Shown: positions 25,174-33,544 of the stretch, piece after piece
Position numbering within the stretch: the first letter of the stretch is position 1
How the letters are laid out: each line of letters begins with the position of its first letter
NCBI GenBank assembly: GCA_021371965.1
Contig: JAJFVE010000175.1
Coordinates: forward strand, 1 to 53,771
Direction: 5' to 3'
Length of the DNA stretch: 53,771 bases
From: Planctomycetaceae bacterium
Lineage (GTDB): Bacteria; Planctomycetota; Phycisphaerae; SM23-33
Notes under the pieces: generated by a model
Told to the model about the DNA's origin: nothing
The model's database searches: none
Seen by the model: only the letters and a program-made list of their open reading frames with translations
Translations under genes and position numbers: made by a program

Positions 25174-25643
25174 GAGAACACGAATGTCACGAATGGACGA
25201 ATAGGGAAACAACGAATGGGGAAAGAGACGGATAAGGAACTGCTGTATCCGGAATTGAGTTATGACATTGTTGGATGTGCTCAGCGCGTCCACACGACGC
25301 TAGGGCCGGGATTTCCAGAAGCAGTATATGAAAAGGCGCTATGCATCGAGTTGTCACGAAAGGGAATCGCATTCCTTTGTCAAAAGCGAGGAGAAGTCGC
25401 CTACGAGGGCATGATCTGTGGCGAGTTCAGGATGGACATCGTGGTCAACGAACAGATCGTGCTGGAGTTGAAGGCGATGGAGGCGATCAACCACCTCCAC
25501 ATGGCGCAGGCTCTTTCGTACTTGAAGGCCACCGGCTTGAAGCTGGCAATCATCATCAACTTTGGTGAAGAACGCTTGAAAACGCAGCGAGTGGTGCTCT
25601 GATGTTTCTTACTCATTCGTTTATTCGTGACATTCGTGTTCTC
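25174..25643. mobile_element. Palindromic cassette carrying the GxxExxY nuclease gene
   Basis: Left arm GAGAACACGAATGTCACGAA (from 25174) and right arm CATTCGTTTATTCGTGACAT...TGTTCTC (25614-25643) are inverted copies of the CACGAATG word repeat. Two nearby copies (22972-23062, 34518-34613) have the same arms with no gene. The start codon of the gene lies in one of the repeated words (ACGAATG). No transposase is present. The mobile interpretation is inference from the filled and empty forms. Confidence 0.6.
25216..25602 (+). CDS. GxxExxY protein, PD-(D/E)XK nuclease fold
   Basis: A 128-residue protein of the GxxExxY family (PDDEXK_3). The signature GFPEAVY is at 32-38. The nuclease core is Asp74 in FRMDIVV and Glu84-x-Lys86 in VLELKAM. 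HLHMAQALSYLKATG supplies the later conserved Gln and Tyr. Family members often occur in several copies per genome and their function is unproven; the fold predicts DNA cleavage. GC content is clearly lower than in the flanking genes. It sits inside a palindromic cassette between two URO-D-like genes that otherwise look like one operon, so it was probably inserted. AGGGAA is a weak ribosome binding site. Confidence 0.92.
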   Translation: MGKETDKELLYPELSYDIVGCAQRVHTTLGPGFPEAVYEKALCIELSRKGIAFLCQKRGEVAYEGMICGEFRMDIVVNEQIVLELKAMEAINHLHMAQALSYLKATGLKLAIIINFGEERLKTQRVVL

Positions 25644-25660
25644 TTCGTTAAAGGAAGACC

Positions 25661-26770
25661 ATGACGCAGCAAGTACAACCGTCCGATCGATACCTAGCCC
25701 TGATGGGCTTGGCGCCCAAGAAGATTCCGCATTGGGAGCATTGGTCCTGCCCGGACGCCGAGACGTACATGACGGGCATCGACTATTATGAGCACCCGCG
25801 GCTTTGCCGGCAGAAGCTGGCCGAGCTTTATCCGCAGCTTGGGCTTTGGATCCACGGCGAGGACAAGCCGATCCCGCGGCCGACGATGGACCTGGTCGGC
25901 AAGAGTTCCGACCCCGACCGCCACACTGTGCGCTGGGGCGACGGCGAGAGCGCCTCGTGGGTCCATGGCGAGTCGATGTTCAAGACGGCTGAGGACGTCT
26001 TCAAGTTCAGTCCGCTCGAGCAGGGCGACTTCTCGAAGTGGCCCATCGTCGACGGGCACGATTTCCGCGACGAGGAGCGGCTATACCAGGAATACCGCCG
26101 CGGCTATCCGGCCGAGTGGGGCGACAAGGCCCCCGAGGGTTCCGACGCGGGCACGGGGTTCTACAACACGATGTTCATGTGGCCGCTGCTGGTGTTCGGG
26201 TGGGAGCTGTTCCTGGAATGCTGCCTGGACGACCGCTTCGAGCGGATCATGAACGAGTTCGCCGAGATCAATCGCCGGCTGTTCCGCGTCTTTGCCCGGC
26301 TGCCGGTGAAGTTCGTCACCTGCCACGACGACATCGTGATGTCGCGGGGCCCCGTCTGCTCGCCCAAGTGGATGCACAAGTACATCTTCCCGCGCTACGA
26401 GGAGTTCTGGGGCATCGTGCGCGCGGCGGGCAAGGAAGTGATCTTCATGGCCGACGGCCAGATGGACGCGTACGCTGACGACGTGATCGCCTGCGGCGCC
26501 CGTGGGATCATCTCCGAACCGTACACCGATTACAAAGCCATCGCCCGCCGCCACGCCGGCAAGAACCTCTTTCTGGCCGGCGAGGGCGACAACCGCGTGC
26601 TGACCCGCAACGACCCGGCCGAAATCGACGCCATGGTCGATTCGATGATCGAAACGGCCCGCATGACCGGGGGTTATATGATGTGTATCGGCAACCACAT
26701 TCCGTGGAACGTCACGCCGGCAGGCATCAAGCGGTACTTTGACCGCTCGGCTGAACTGGCCCACCGCTGA
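25661..26770 (+). CDS. URO-D-like protein B
   Basis: A 369-residue URO-D superfamily protein, longer at the N-terminus than paralog A. CHDDIVMSRGPVCSPKW (HDD at 222-224), then IFMADGQMDAYADD where the methyltransferase zinc motif would be (MADG, 263-266), and CIGNHIPWNVTP near the end, matching paralog A. The shared lack of HxCG and the shared GNHIP loop put A and B in one subgroup. It is expected to act in the cytoplasm on an unidentified small molecule or methyl donor. AAAGGAAG precedes the ATG. The metallophosphoesterase gene begins 22 bp after the stop. Confidence 0.85.
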   Translation: MTQQVQPSDRYLALMGLAPKKIPHWEHWSCPDAETYMTGIDYYEHPRLCRQKLAELYPQLGLWIHGEDKPIPRPTMDLVGKSSDPDRHTVRWGDGESASWVHGESMFKTAEDVFKFSPLEQGDFSKWPIVDGHDFRDEERLYQEYRRGYPAEWGDKAPEGSDAGTGFYNTMFMWPLLVFGWELFLECCLDDRFERIMNEFAEINRRLFRVFARLPVKFVTCHDDIVMSRGPVCSPKWMHKYIFPRYEEFWGIVRAAGKEVIFMADGQMDAYADDVIACGARGIISEPYTDYKAIARRHAGKNLFLAGEGDNRVLTRNDPAEIDAMVDSMIETARMTGGYMMCIGNHIPWNVTPAGIKRYFDRSAELAHR

Positions 26771-26792
26771 GGCGATTGCAGGAGAACACGAC

Positions 26793-28442
26793 ATGCGTCA
26801 ATGGATAATCATCGCGATACTGGCTCTGTGCACGCCGCTGTGGGCCGCTCCGGCGGCCGAGGAAGCCCCGCCCGCCGATAGCGGCAAGGCGGCCATCCCC
26901 CAAGACGTGCTCGACGAGGTCAAGGCCTCGTTCAACGAGAAGGCCCCCGCTACGGTCGAGGGCGTCGTGTTCCTCGACGCCAACGCCAACGGCAAGCGCG
27001 ACCCGGGCGAGAAAGGTCTCGCCGATGTTGGCGTCAATGACGGCATGCACTTCGCCGTCACCGGCCCGGACGGGTCCTACAGCCTGACGCTCATGCCCGA
27101 CCCGGCGATCCCGTGGAACCCCGCGCGATGCGTCTCGATGACCTGGCCGAGCAACTACTGGCCGACGGGCAAATGGTTCTATCGCCTCAGCGACGTCCCA
27201 TCCGGCAAGGGCGTCGATTTTGGCCTGCGCGAGGACAAGCAGACGTTTCCCTTCGCGTTCATGCACACCACCGACGGCCACGGGACCGGCGGGGAATATC
27301 CCAGGGTTGCCAGGGACATGGCCGTTATGGGTCCGGTGGTCAAGTTCCACGTCGACACCGGCGACATTCTCTACGCCAACTACTCCCAGCCGCCCGAGGC
27401 GATCATGACCTTCCGGCGCTTGGCTGCCATCACCAAGCAGACGGAGTTCCCAGGGGCACATTTTGCCGTGCCCGGCAACCATGACAACACCGGCTGCACG
27501 GTAGCCCTCAAGGATCACCACCCCGACCAACCGATGTTCTGTCACGGCGTGTGGACCAAGTACGTCGGCCCGCACCGCTGGTCGTTCAACTATGGCGGCT
27601 GCCATATCGTCGGCGTCGATTGGCGCAATCCCAAACCCGACGGGCTCTGGGGCGACGAAGCGCCGCAGGCCGCAGCTGACTTCATGAAGGCCGATTTTGC
27701 TCGCCTGTCCGAAGGGACAAGGGTTTTTCAGTTCGTGCACTTTCCCACAGGTGTAGGGGAGTACCACCAGGTTGTCAAACGTGTCACGTACGCCTACGGC
27801 GGGCACAATCACCGCTTCGCCCAGTATAACTACGGCTGCCCGTCCGTCACGGCGATGAACTGCATCGGTAATGGGCCCAGCAATGTCACTGTGGTTACGG
27901 AGAACGATTTTGCGGTCGTCAATCGCTGCCCCGGATGCAAAAGCGGCGACCACGCCAGGCACAGCAAGCTCTGTCCGATCAGCCAATTGCGGCTGGTCGT
28001 TGAGCCGGGGCTGACCCCGCTTCGCGGCAAAGCCACGCAACTGGCCGGCAAACCGCTGGATAAGCAGGTCGTCTCCGTCAGCGGGGCGGTCGAAATCGAC
28101 GCCGATATCCAGATCGGTTCCGCCAGGAAGACCGGCATCAAGATCGGCCAGTGCGAAGTGGTCTTTGAAGGGTCGGCGCTGACGGTCGATGGGGTGGCGA
28201 TTCCGTTCAAGCCTTGGCCGGAGCAGAAGAACAAGCTCTCGCTGCACATCGCGGCGTCGAAGGGCTTCATCTGCGTCTACGCCAACGACCTGATCCGCCT
28301 GCACAAGCCCGTCAAAATCGGCCCCATCAGCGACGTGACGTTCTTCGCCGAAGGCGGCGCCGCCACGCTGACCGAGGCCACCGTCTGGCCACTTGCCGAC
28401 CGCGCCGAAGCCCTGCTGCCGCGCCTGCTTCCGAAGTCTTAG
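26793..28442 (+). CDS. Secreted calcineurin-like metallophosphoesterase, paralog B
   Basis: A 549-residue protein with a signal peptide (1-18), an N-terminal beta module (VVFLDANANGKRDPGEKG) and a phosphoesterase core with HTTDGHG, VDTGDILY, PGNHDN, FVHFPTG and GGHNHRFAQ. A C-terminal beta-sandwich follows. Order and motifs mirror the gene at 18342, so these are paralogs about 8 kb apart. A late CPGCKSGDH matches CTGCRSDKP in paralog A and may be a small metal or disulfide site. Extracytoplasmic phosphate-ester hydrolysis is inferred. AGGAG precedes the ATG at 26793, and the gene is probably co-transcribed with URO-D-like gene B. Confidence 0.88.
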   Translation: MRQWIIIAILALCTPLWAAPAAEEAPPADSGKAAIPQDVLDEVKASFNEKAPATVEGVVFLDANANGKRDPGEKGLADVGVNDGMHFAVTGPDGSYSLTLMPDPAIPWNPARCVSMTWPSNYWPTGKWFYRLSDVPSGKGVDFGLREDKQTFPFAFMHTTDGHGTGGEYPRVARDMAVMGPVVKFHVDTGDILYANYSQPPEAIMTFRRLAAITKQTEFPGAHFAVPGNHDNTGCTVALKDHHPDQPMFCHGVWTKYVGPHRWSFNYGGCHIVGVDWRNPKPDGLWGDEAPQAAADFMKADFARLSEGTRVFQFVHFPTGVGEYHQVVKRVTYAYGGHNHRFAQYNYGCPSVTAMNCIGNGPSNVTVVTENDFAVVNRCPGCKSGDHARHSKLCPISQLRLVVEPGLTPLRGKATQLAGKPLDKQVVSVSGAVEIDADIQIGSARKTGIKIGQCEVVFEGSALTVDGVAIPFKPWPEQKNKLSLHIAASKGFICVYANDLIRLHKPVKIGPISDVTFFAEGGAATLTEATVWPLADRAEALLPRLLPKS

Positions 28443-28476
28443 GCCAAGCAGCGTGCAGAGCGTGTCGAACAACTGA

Positions 28477-28574
28477 CCACAGAGGCACAGAGAAAACGAG
28501 TGGGACGGGGCTAATTCAAACAACACGTGTGTCTCTGTTTTGTCTCTACCTCATCCTCCTTTGAGCCTCTGTGG
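28477..28574. repeat. CCACAGAGGCACAGAG word-repeat palindrome
   Basis: Left arm CCACAGAGGCACAGAGAAAA and right arm ending GAGCCTCTGTGG (28574). The words CACAGAG repeat in tandem; a copy with related words is at 37911-38010. It lies between converging genes. Confidence 0.75.
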
Positions 28575-28589
28575 CAAGTTTCTTTCTTC

Positions 28590-28910
28590 TTACACAGGCG
28601 TGCCAGGAGAGGTCTGGCGGGCGATGCGGCGCAGCTTGCGGGCCCAGATGCTCAGCCAGACTGACAGCATGAAGACGACCCACAGGATCATCTTCATCGC
28701 GCCGAAGAACCACAAATACATCGTGTGGATCTGGTCCCAATCGATCTTGCCGCCGATGAGATTGCCTACCCACTCCGGGCGCTGGTGCGTCACCAGCAGC
28801 ACACCGATCCACGCGCCCGTCAGGATGATCACCATGATCAGCAGCGTCCACCATGCTGCCCCCGCAGCCGCCTTGACGCGCCTGGCCAGAATGTCGTTCA
28901 AAACTTCCAT
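28590..28910 (-). CDS. Small membrane protein, two helices
   Basis: A 106-residue protein from the ATG at 28910, which follows AAGGAAA. Two hydrophobic segments (about 20-44 and 67-90) with a short outer loop rich in Trp and Gly. The basic segment ARKLRRIARQ at the end should be cytoplasmic. I recognise no family. It stands between converging and diverging neighbours and is probably its own transcript. Confidence 0.6.
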   Translation of the reverse strand: MEVLNDILARRVKAAAGAAWWTLLIMVIILTGAWIGVLLVTHQRPEWVGNLIGGKIDWDQIHTMYLWFFGAMKMILWVVFMLSVWLSIWARKLRRIARQTSPGTPV

Positions 28911-28951
28911 TTCTTGTTTCCTTAGTCCACCCATCCTGTAAATTATACGTT

Positions 28952-28998
28952 GTCACAGCCTTTCGAGGCTGTGACACAGGCTCGAACGCCTGTGCCAC
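28952..28998. repeat. Two adjacent CACAGCC/GGCTGTG hairpins
   Basis: GTCACAGCCTTTCGAGGCTG closes on itself, followed by CACAGGCTCGAACGCCTGTG. The two hairpins have related stems and lie about 20 bp before URO-D-like gene C. There is no T-tract. Confidence 0.65.
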
Positions 28999-29018
28999 TA
29001 ATACTTCAGGAGCAACCG

Positions 29019-30275
29019 ATGGCCGCCGACGCTTCGCCCAAACCTATCCCGCCCGCCGACCGCACGCTCATCCGCGACCTTGCCAAGCGAGTCGCCGAGA
29101 TCGCCGCGATGCCCATCCAGGCCCAGCGCATCAAGGAGTGGAAGCGGCACAACAGCCTCGACCGCCCGCGGCCGATGATCCTGTTCTTCCCCGAGGGTTC
29201 CTGGGGCGAACTGATGCCCTGGTCCAACATCAAGGTCACCGACGACCGACTCAAGGGTATCGAATACACGCTGCGCACGACGATCTATCAACACGAGCAC
29301 TTCGACGTCGATAATGTGGTCGTGGCCGACTACGGCGTCGGCAAGGCCGTCAACTCCACCGGCTGGGGCCTCAAGCCGGAATGGACCTTCAGCAAAGATC
29401 CCCGCGGCGCTCGCACGTTCAAGCCGGTCATCCACGAAAGTGCGGACCTCAAGAAGATCACCGCTCCCGTCCTCAGCTACGACGAGAAGGCCACGATGGA
29501 GTCGCTGGCGTTCCACCAGGACCTCTTCGGCGACATCTTCAATGTCAAGCTCTGCGGCATGAAGCATTTCAGTTTCCACCTGATGAGCCAGTACACCTCC
29601 CTGCGCGGGTTGGAAGAAGTGATGATGGACATGGTGCTCAACCCCGGCATGCTGCACGAGGCCATGAGCATCCTCGAGCAGGCCCATCACGGCGTCGTGC
29701 GGCAGATGGTCGAGCAGAACCTGCTGGACCTCAACAACGACAACTCTTACCACTCCAGCGGCGGCAACGGCTGGACGGACGAACTGCCCGCCAAGGGGTT
29801 CACGCCCGGGCGCGTGCGAACGTGCGACGTCTGGGCCTCGGCTGAGGCCCAGGAGCTGGCGCAGGTTTCGCCGGAGATGCACAACGAGTTTTCGCTGCAG
29901 TACGAGAAGCGCCTGATGGCGCCGTTCGGGCTCAATGGTTACGGCTGCTGCGAGGACCTGACGCGCAAGATGGACGACGTTCTGACGATCCCAAACATCC
30001 GCCGCATCAGCGTCTCGCCCTGGGCCGACGTGGACGTCTGCGCCCAGAAGATCGGCCGCAAGGCTATCTTCTCCTGGAAGCCGCACCCCGCGCACCTGTG
30101 CGGACACTTTGACGAGCAGGCGATCCGCAAGTACATCGCCCACACCGTCGAGGCCACCAAGGGCTGCTGCGTTGAGATGATTCTCAAAGACACGCACACC
30201 TGCGACAACCATCCCGAGCGGTTCGACCGCTGGAGCAAGATCGCCCGCGAGGTGATCCAGGAGTATGGCGATTAG
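29019..30275 (+). CDS. URO-D-like protein C (divergent)
   Basis: A 418-residue distant member of the URO-D/methyltransferase superfamily. Where HxCG is found in zinc methyltransferases, this protein has GYGCCEDL (Cys310, Cys311, Glu312), followed by the family-like strand IRRISVSPWADVDVCAQ. Later cysteines (KPHPAHLC, GCCVEM) add possible metal ligands. This is a third active-site version among the five paralogs. It is probably cytoplasmic. AGGAG lies 8 nt before the ATG at 29019. It stands alone on the plus strand, with paired DUF2007 genes after it. Confidence 0.78.
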   Translation: MAADASPKPIPPADRTLIRDLAKRVAEIAAMPIQAQRIKEWKRHNSLDRPRPMILFFPEGSWGELMPWSNIKVTDDRLKGIEYTLRTTIYQHEHFDVDNVVVADYGVGKAVNSTGWGLKPEWTFSKDPRGARTFKPVIHESADLKKITAPVLSYDEKATMESLAFHQDLFGDIFNVKLCGMKHFSFHLMSQYTSLRGLEEVMMDMVLNPGMLHEAMSILEQAHHGVVRQMVEQNLLDLNNDNSYHSSGGNGWTDELPAKGFTPGRVRTCDVWASAEAQELAQVSPEMHNEFSLQYEKRLMAPFGLNGYGCCEDLTRKMDDVLTIPNIRRISVSPWADVDVCAQKIGRKAIFSWKPHPAHLCGHFDEQAIRKYIAHTVEATKGCCVEMILKDTHTCDNHPERFDRWSKIAREVIQEYGD

Positions 30276-30284
30276 AATTGGAAA

Positions 30285-30316
30285 GTTAGCGGCGGAGCTT
30301 GCTCCACGCGTTTTCG
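30285..30316 (+). repeat. Solo GTTAGCGGCGGAGC arm
   Basis: GTTAGCGGCGGAGCTTGCTC and onward matches one arm of the palindrome at 11441-11515 with several changes. Confidence 0.55.
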
Positions 30317-30340
30317 GCGAGACTTGCAGCGTGGGGTCAG

Positions 30341-30850
30341 ATGCCAATGGATGATATGGATCAGAATCTTGTCGTTGCCACCAGCGTCGCGACGCTGCAG
30401 CAGGCGGATGTTCTCAAGTCGATCCTTGAATCGAACGGCATACCTGCGTTCATTCCCGGCGCGCTGGCCAGCAATTGCATGCCGCATATGGAGATCGGCC
30501 TCAATCCAAAAGGCGTGCGGCTTCTCGTGCGAAGGGGGGATCTGGAGGACGCGATGGAGATCCTCAATCATCCCCAGCCACTGGAGAACGACGAGGCCTC
30601 TCCTGCCGATGCGAATCAAGATGCATCTGCGGCAAATGATTACGCCAAGAAAGCCTTCTACTGCTCGGTCTGCTGGCTGCTCTTCCCACCGCTGGCAATC
30701 ATGATTCCGTGGTTCATCGGTCGCGCCATCATTGCCGACGGCCGCCATGAAGCGGAAAACCCCTCTCGCTTTCAGCTCCAGATCGTCCTGGCTGTGATAC
30801 TGGGGCTTATTCCATTCATAGTACTCGTGTTCTTCCTGCGTGGGCTATAG
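30341..30850 (+). CDS. DUF2007-like membrane protein, first of a tandem pair
   Basis: A 169-residue protein. The N-terminal 70 residues match the DUF2007 putative signal-transducing domain: VATSVATLQQADVLKSILES then GIPAFIPG and GVRLLVRRGDLEDAMEIL. The C-terminal part has two membrane segments. DUF2007 has a ferredoxin-like fold with no assigned activity. GGGG lies before the ATG at 30341; two further in-frame ATGs close by are possible. The next gene encodes a homologous protein and starts about 10 bp after the stop. Confidence 0.72.
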   Translation: MPMDDMDQNLVVATSVATLQQADVLKSILESNGIPAFIPGALASNCMPHMEIGLNPKGVRLLVRRGDLEDAMEILNHPQPLENDEASPADANQDASAANDYAKKAFYCSVCWLLFPPLAIMIPWFIGRAIIADGRHEAENPSRFQLQIVLAVILGLIPFIVLVFFLRGL

Positions 30851-30859
30851 TTGACAAGT

Positions 30860-31411
30860 ATGGCAGAGAATCTCGCAACAACTAAGACCGTCGCCGTGGC
30901 CACCGTCAGCACGCTCGAACAGGCCGACCTCATCAAGAGCGTGCTCGAATGCAACGGCATCGACGCGCTGGTGCCCGATTCGCTCACCAGCACCAGCATG
31001 ACGCACATGGCCGTCGGGCGCAAGCCCAAGGGCTTCCCTGTGCTCGTGCTGGAGGGAGACCTCGAAGAGGCCCGGGCCATTCTCAGTGAGAAGTACGATC
31101 CGGCCGAGCTCGATGCGGCGGCCGCCGAAACAGTCTCCGACAAAGCCGAGCCGGACCAAAGTTCAGAGGAAGTCTCCTCCAAGCTGACTCTGTCGGAATT
31201 GCAGGCCCGGCGGGCGCTGGTCTGTTCGGTCTTGTGGATCATCTTGCCCCCGCTGGTGCTGCTGGTGCCCTGGTTTGCCATCCGGGCCGCACGCGCGGCC
31301 GCACGCCAGCCAGAAACCCGCACGCGAGCCTATCGCCGCGACTTGTGTCTGGCGGCAGTGCTGGTGCTGGCCCCGCTGGCGGCGGTGACGCTATACGTGG
31401 CGCTGCACTGA
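30860..31411 (+). CDS. DUF2007-like membrane protein, second of a tandem pair
   Basis: A 183-residue paralog of the preceding gene: VATVSTLEQADLIKSVLECN and GFPVLVLEGDLEEARAIL align directly, followed by a longer acidic linker and two membrane segments (WIILPPLVLLVPWFAI and LAAVLVLAPLAAVTLYVAL). The tandem duplication and conserved layout suggest a heteromer or recent duplication. The ATG at 30860 is chosen over the TTG at 30851 because ATG is the usual codon; neither has a strong ribosome binding site. Confidence 0.7.
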   Translation: MAENLATTKTVAVATVSTLEQADLIKSVLECNGIDALVPDSLTSTSMTHMAVGRKPKGFPVLVLEGDLEEARAILSEKYDPAELDAAAAETVSDKAEPDQSSEEVSSKLTLSELQARRALVCSVLWIILPPLVLLVPWFAIRAARAAARQPETRTRAYRRDLCLAAVLVLAPLAAVTLYVALH

Positions 31412-31431
31412 TCGACGCAAGTCCACCCCAC

Positions 31432-32862
31432 CTACATCAGGTACACGTACCGCAGGCTCAGCAGGATCGCGCAGGCGGCGATAAAGGGGTGAACCTCGCG
31501 CCAGCGGCCCGAAAGCACCTTGAGCACCACGTGGGCGATGAAGCCCAGGGCAATACCATCGGTGATCGACAGCGTCAGCGGCATGGTCACCATGCACAGG
31601 AACGCCGGCAGCGCCTCGGTGGCGTCGTCCCACTCGATCTTGCTGACCACCGACAACATCAGCGCGCCGATGCCGATCAGCACCGCGGCCAGGCACGGGT
31701 ACACCGGCGCCGTCTCGCCCGGAAGCATGTAAGGCGCCGCCACCACGGCGAACAGCGGTGCAAAGAAGATCGCCAGAACGAACAGGCCCGCCACGACGAT
31801 GGCCGACAGCCCCGTCCGCGCGCCGACCTGGATGCCCGACAGGCTCTCGACGTAGCTGGTGATCGTCGACGTCCCCAGCAGCGCGCCAGCCACCGTCCCG
31901 CCGGCGTCGGCGATGAACGCCGGGCCCACGCCCTTGTCGATCTCGCCGTCGGCCGAGACCAGGTCCGCCCGCTGGCAGACGGCCGCGAGCGTGCCCACCG
32001 TGTCGAAGACGTCCAGGAACAGGAACGTGGCGATCACCGCCACCACGGCCTGGGCCTTGAGCTGAAAGAGCCCGCCGAAATCCAGTTGCAGGGCAGTGGC
32101 ATAGAGCGTCGGCATCGCAACCACGTGCTGGGGCATATGCACCACGCCCAGAAGCAGGCCCGTCGCTGCCGAGGCCAGGATCGCCCACAGCGGCGCGCCC
32201 ATGATCTTACGCGCCCAGAGCACTCCAAAGACCGTCAGTCCTACGCCCGTTACGATCACCGGCGCCCACGGAACCTTGCCGATGCCCAGCGCCAGGCCCA
32301 CCCCTGGGGCAGCCACCACCACGCCGGCATACTTGAGCCCCACCACGGCGATCAGCAGGCCGATGCCCACGCCGATGGCGTTGCGCAGGCTCGACGGGAT
32401 CGCGTAGAACAACAGCGTCCGCACGTCCAGACGCGCCCAGAACCGCCCCAGCAGGCTCAAGGCCAGGAAGATCGCGCCGGCCACAAGGTTCGCCGCCAGC
32501 GCCTGCTGCCAGCTAAAGCCCATGCCCAGGCAGACGACGTAGGCGAAGAAGAAGTTGTGCCCCATCGCCGGGGCCAGCGCGACCGGCCAGTTCGCCAGAA
32601 ACCCCATCAACAGACACGCCGCCGCGCTGGCCAGGCAGACGGCCGTCAGGACCGAGGCGTGAAACGACGGGTCACTGCTCTTGGCCGCAGCGCCCATCAC
32701 AGCCGGTTGCACGAAGAGGATGTACGACAGCGTCAGGAACGTCGCCAAGCCGCCCAGTAATTCGCGCGCGACCGTGCTGCCCCGCGCGGCGATGGCAAAG
32801 CGCTTTTCGAGGAACCCTTCAGGTGCGGCGCCCGCTGCGGGAGTATCTGTCTTGCTGTCCAT
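31432..32862 (-). CDS. NCS2-family purine permease (AzgA-like)
   Basis: A 476-residue integral membrane protein with about 12-14 hydrophobic segments. Marks of AzgA-type nucleobase permeases include ATFLTLSYILFVQPAVM, ALAPAMGHNFFFAYVV, TFLFLDVFDTVGTLAAV, and GTSTITSYVESLSGIQVGARTGLSAIV. These import hypoxanthine, guanine or adenine by proton symport. The ATG at 32862 is preferred over the TTG at 32901. It converges with the DUF2007 pair. No purine-sensing leader was recognised upstream. Confidence 0.93.
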   Translation of the reverse strand: MDSKTDTPAAGAAPEGFLEKRFAIAARGSTVARELLGGLATFLTLSYILFVQPAVMGAAAKSSDPSFHASVLTAVCLASAAACLLMGFLANWPVALAPAMGHNFFFAYVVCLGMGFSWQQALAANLVAGAIFLALSLLGRFWARLDVRTLLFYAIPSSLRNAIGVGIGLLIAVVGLKYAGVVVAAPGVGLALGIGKVPWAPVIVTGVGLTVFGVLWARKIMGAPLWAILASAATGLLLGVVHMPQHVVAMPTLYATALQLDFGGLFQLKAQAVVAVIATFLFLDVFDTVGTLAAVCQRADLVSADGEIDKGVGPAFIADAGGTVAGALLGTSTITSYVESLSGIQVGARTGLSAIVVAGLFVLAIFFAPLFAVVAAPYMLPGETAPVYPCLAAVLIGIGALMLSVVSKIEWDDATEALPAFLCMVTMPLTLSITDGIALGFIAHVVLKVLSGRWREVHPFIAACAILLSLRYVYLM

Positions 32863-33044
32863 TCTCGGCCACCATGGATGGGATTCGATCAAGGAGTCCA
32901 AGGCGCGCAGCTTATCACTGTCGCAGAAGGTGTCAAGAGGCCGCCTGTTACGAAAGAACCGGCCTCATTTCTCAAACACCCGGACGTGAGGGCTCTCTAG
33001 GCCACCAGACTGTGGCGACAACGTCCTGGATATCTTTCGCTGGA

Positions 33045-33410
33045 TTATTCTGGATGTCCGCGAAATCGGTTGATGGCGGAACGGAACAGGAAGTACGGTG
33101 AAAGGAGAAAACCCAGCATTAGAACAAGACCCGTAAACCAATCGCGCTTGTAGCGAACTCTGCTGTGCCAGCCTGTGGTCAACTCATGGCCGCGCCCAAG
33201 TAACGGCCCAGCCTCTTTGTTCCAAGCGAGCATAAATTCGTCGCATCGCTCCCATTCGGTCAAGCAGGCGGTATGGACGACTGAGTCATCAAATGGGCGG
33301 ATAAGGTCGTTGAGCGAACCGATGAACGTGAACCCAATAACGTCGTCATTATCCGACATCACTTGGCCGCAAAGAGGGCACTTCTGATGTCCAGGGGCAA
33401 ATAGGGCCAT
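33045..33410 (-). CDS. Hypothetical protein with a zinc-finger-like start and a membrane segment
   Basis: 121 residues. CPLCGQVM near the N-terminus and VHTACLTEW about 35 residues later could bind zinc (C-x2-C plus H/C). A hydrophobic segment lies at about 91-112 (FTGLVLMLGFLLSPYFLF), with a basic end. No family recognised. Base composition is lower in GC than neighbours. No clear ribosome binding site is visible. Confidence 0.5.
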   Translation of the reverse strand: MALFAPGHQKCPLCGQVMSDNDDVIGFTFIGSLNDLIRPFDDSVVHTACLTEWERCDEFMLAWNKEAGPLLGRGHELTTGWHSRVRYKRDWFTGLVLMLGFLLSPYFLFRSAINRFRGHPE

Positions 33411-33544
33411 AACCAGAGTATCTTCAACTTTTGTGGCTTCGTCAATTGATCAGTCTGTCTGGCCGGTATCGGGGTTCTATTGACTCGCACGGTCGCAGCG
33501 GCTATAGGATGGAGCTTTCCCCAACCGCAACCGAGAGGAAAAAC

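Noticed and set aside
25174..25643. Insertion sequence with transposase
   Set aside because: The only gene inside is a GxxExxY nuclease; there is no DDE, HUH or serine recombinase motif.
26727..28526. 599-codon open frame opposite the second metallophosphoesterase
   Set aside because: Antisense shadow with no domain, covering a gene with all metal motifs.
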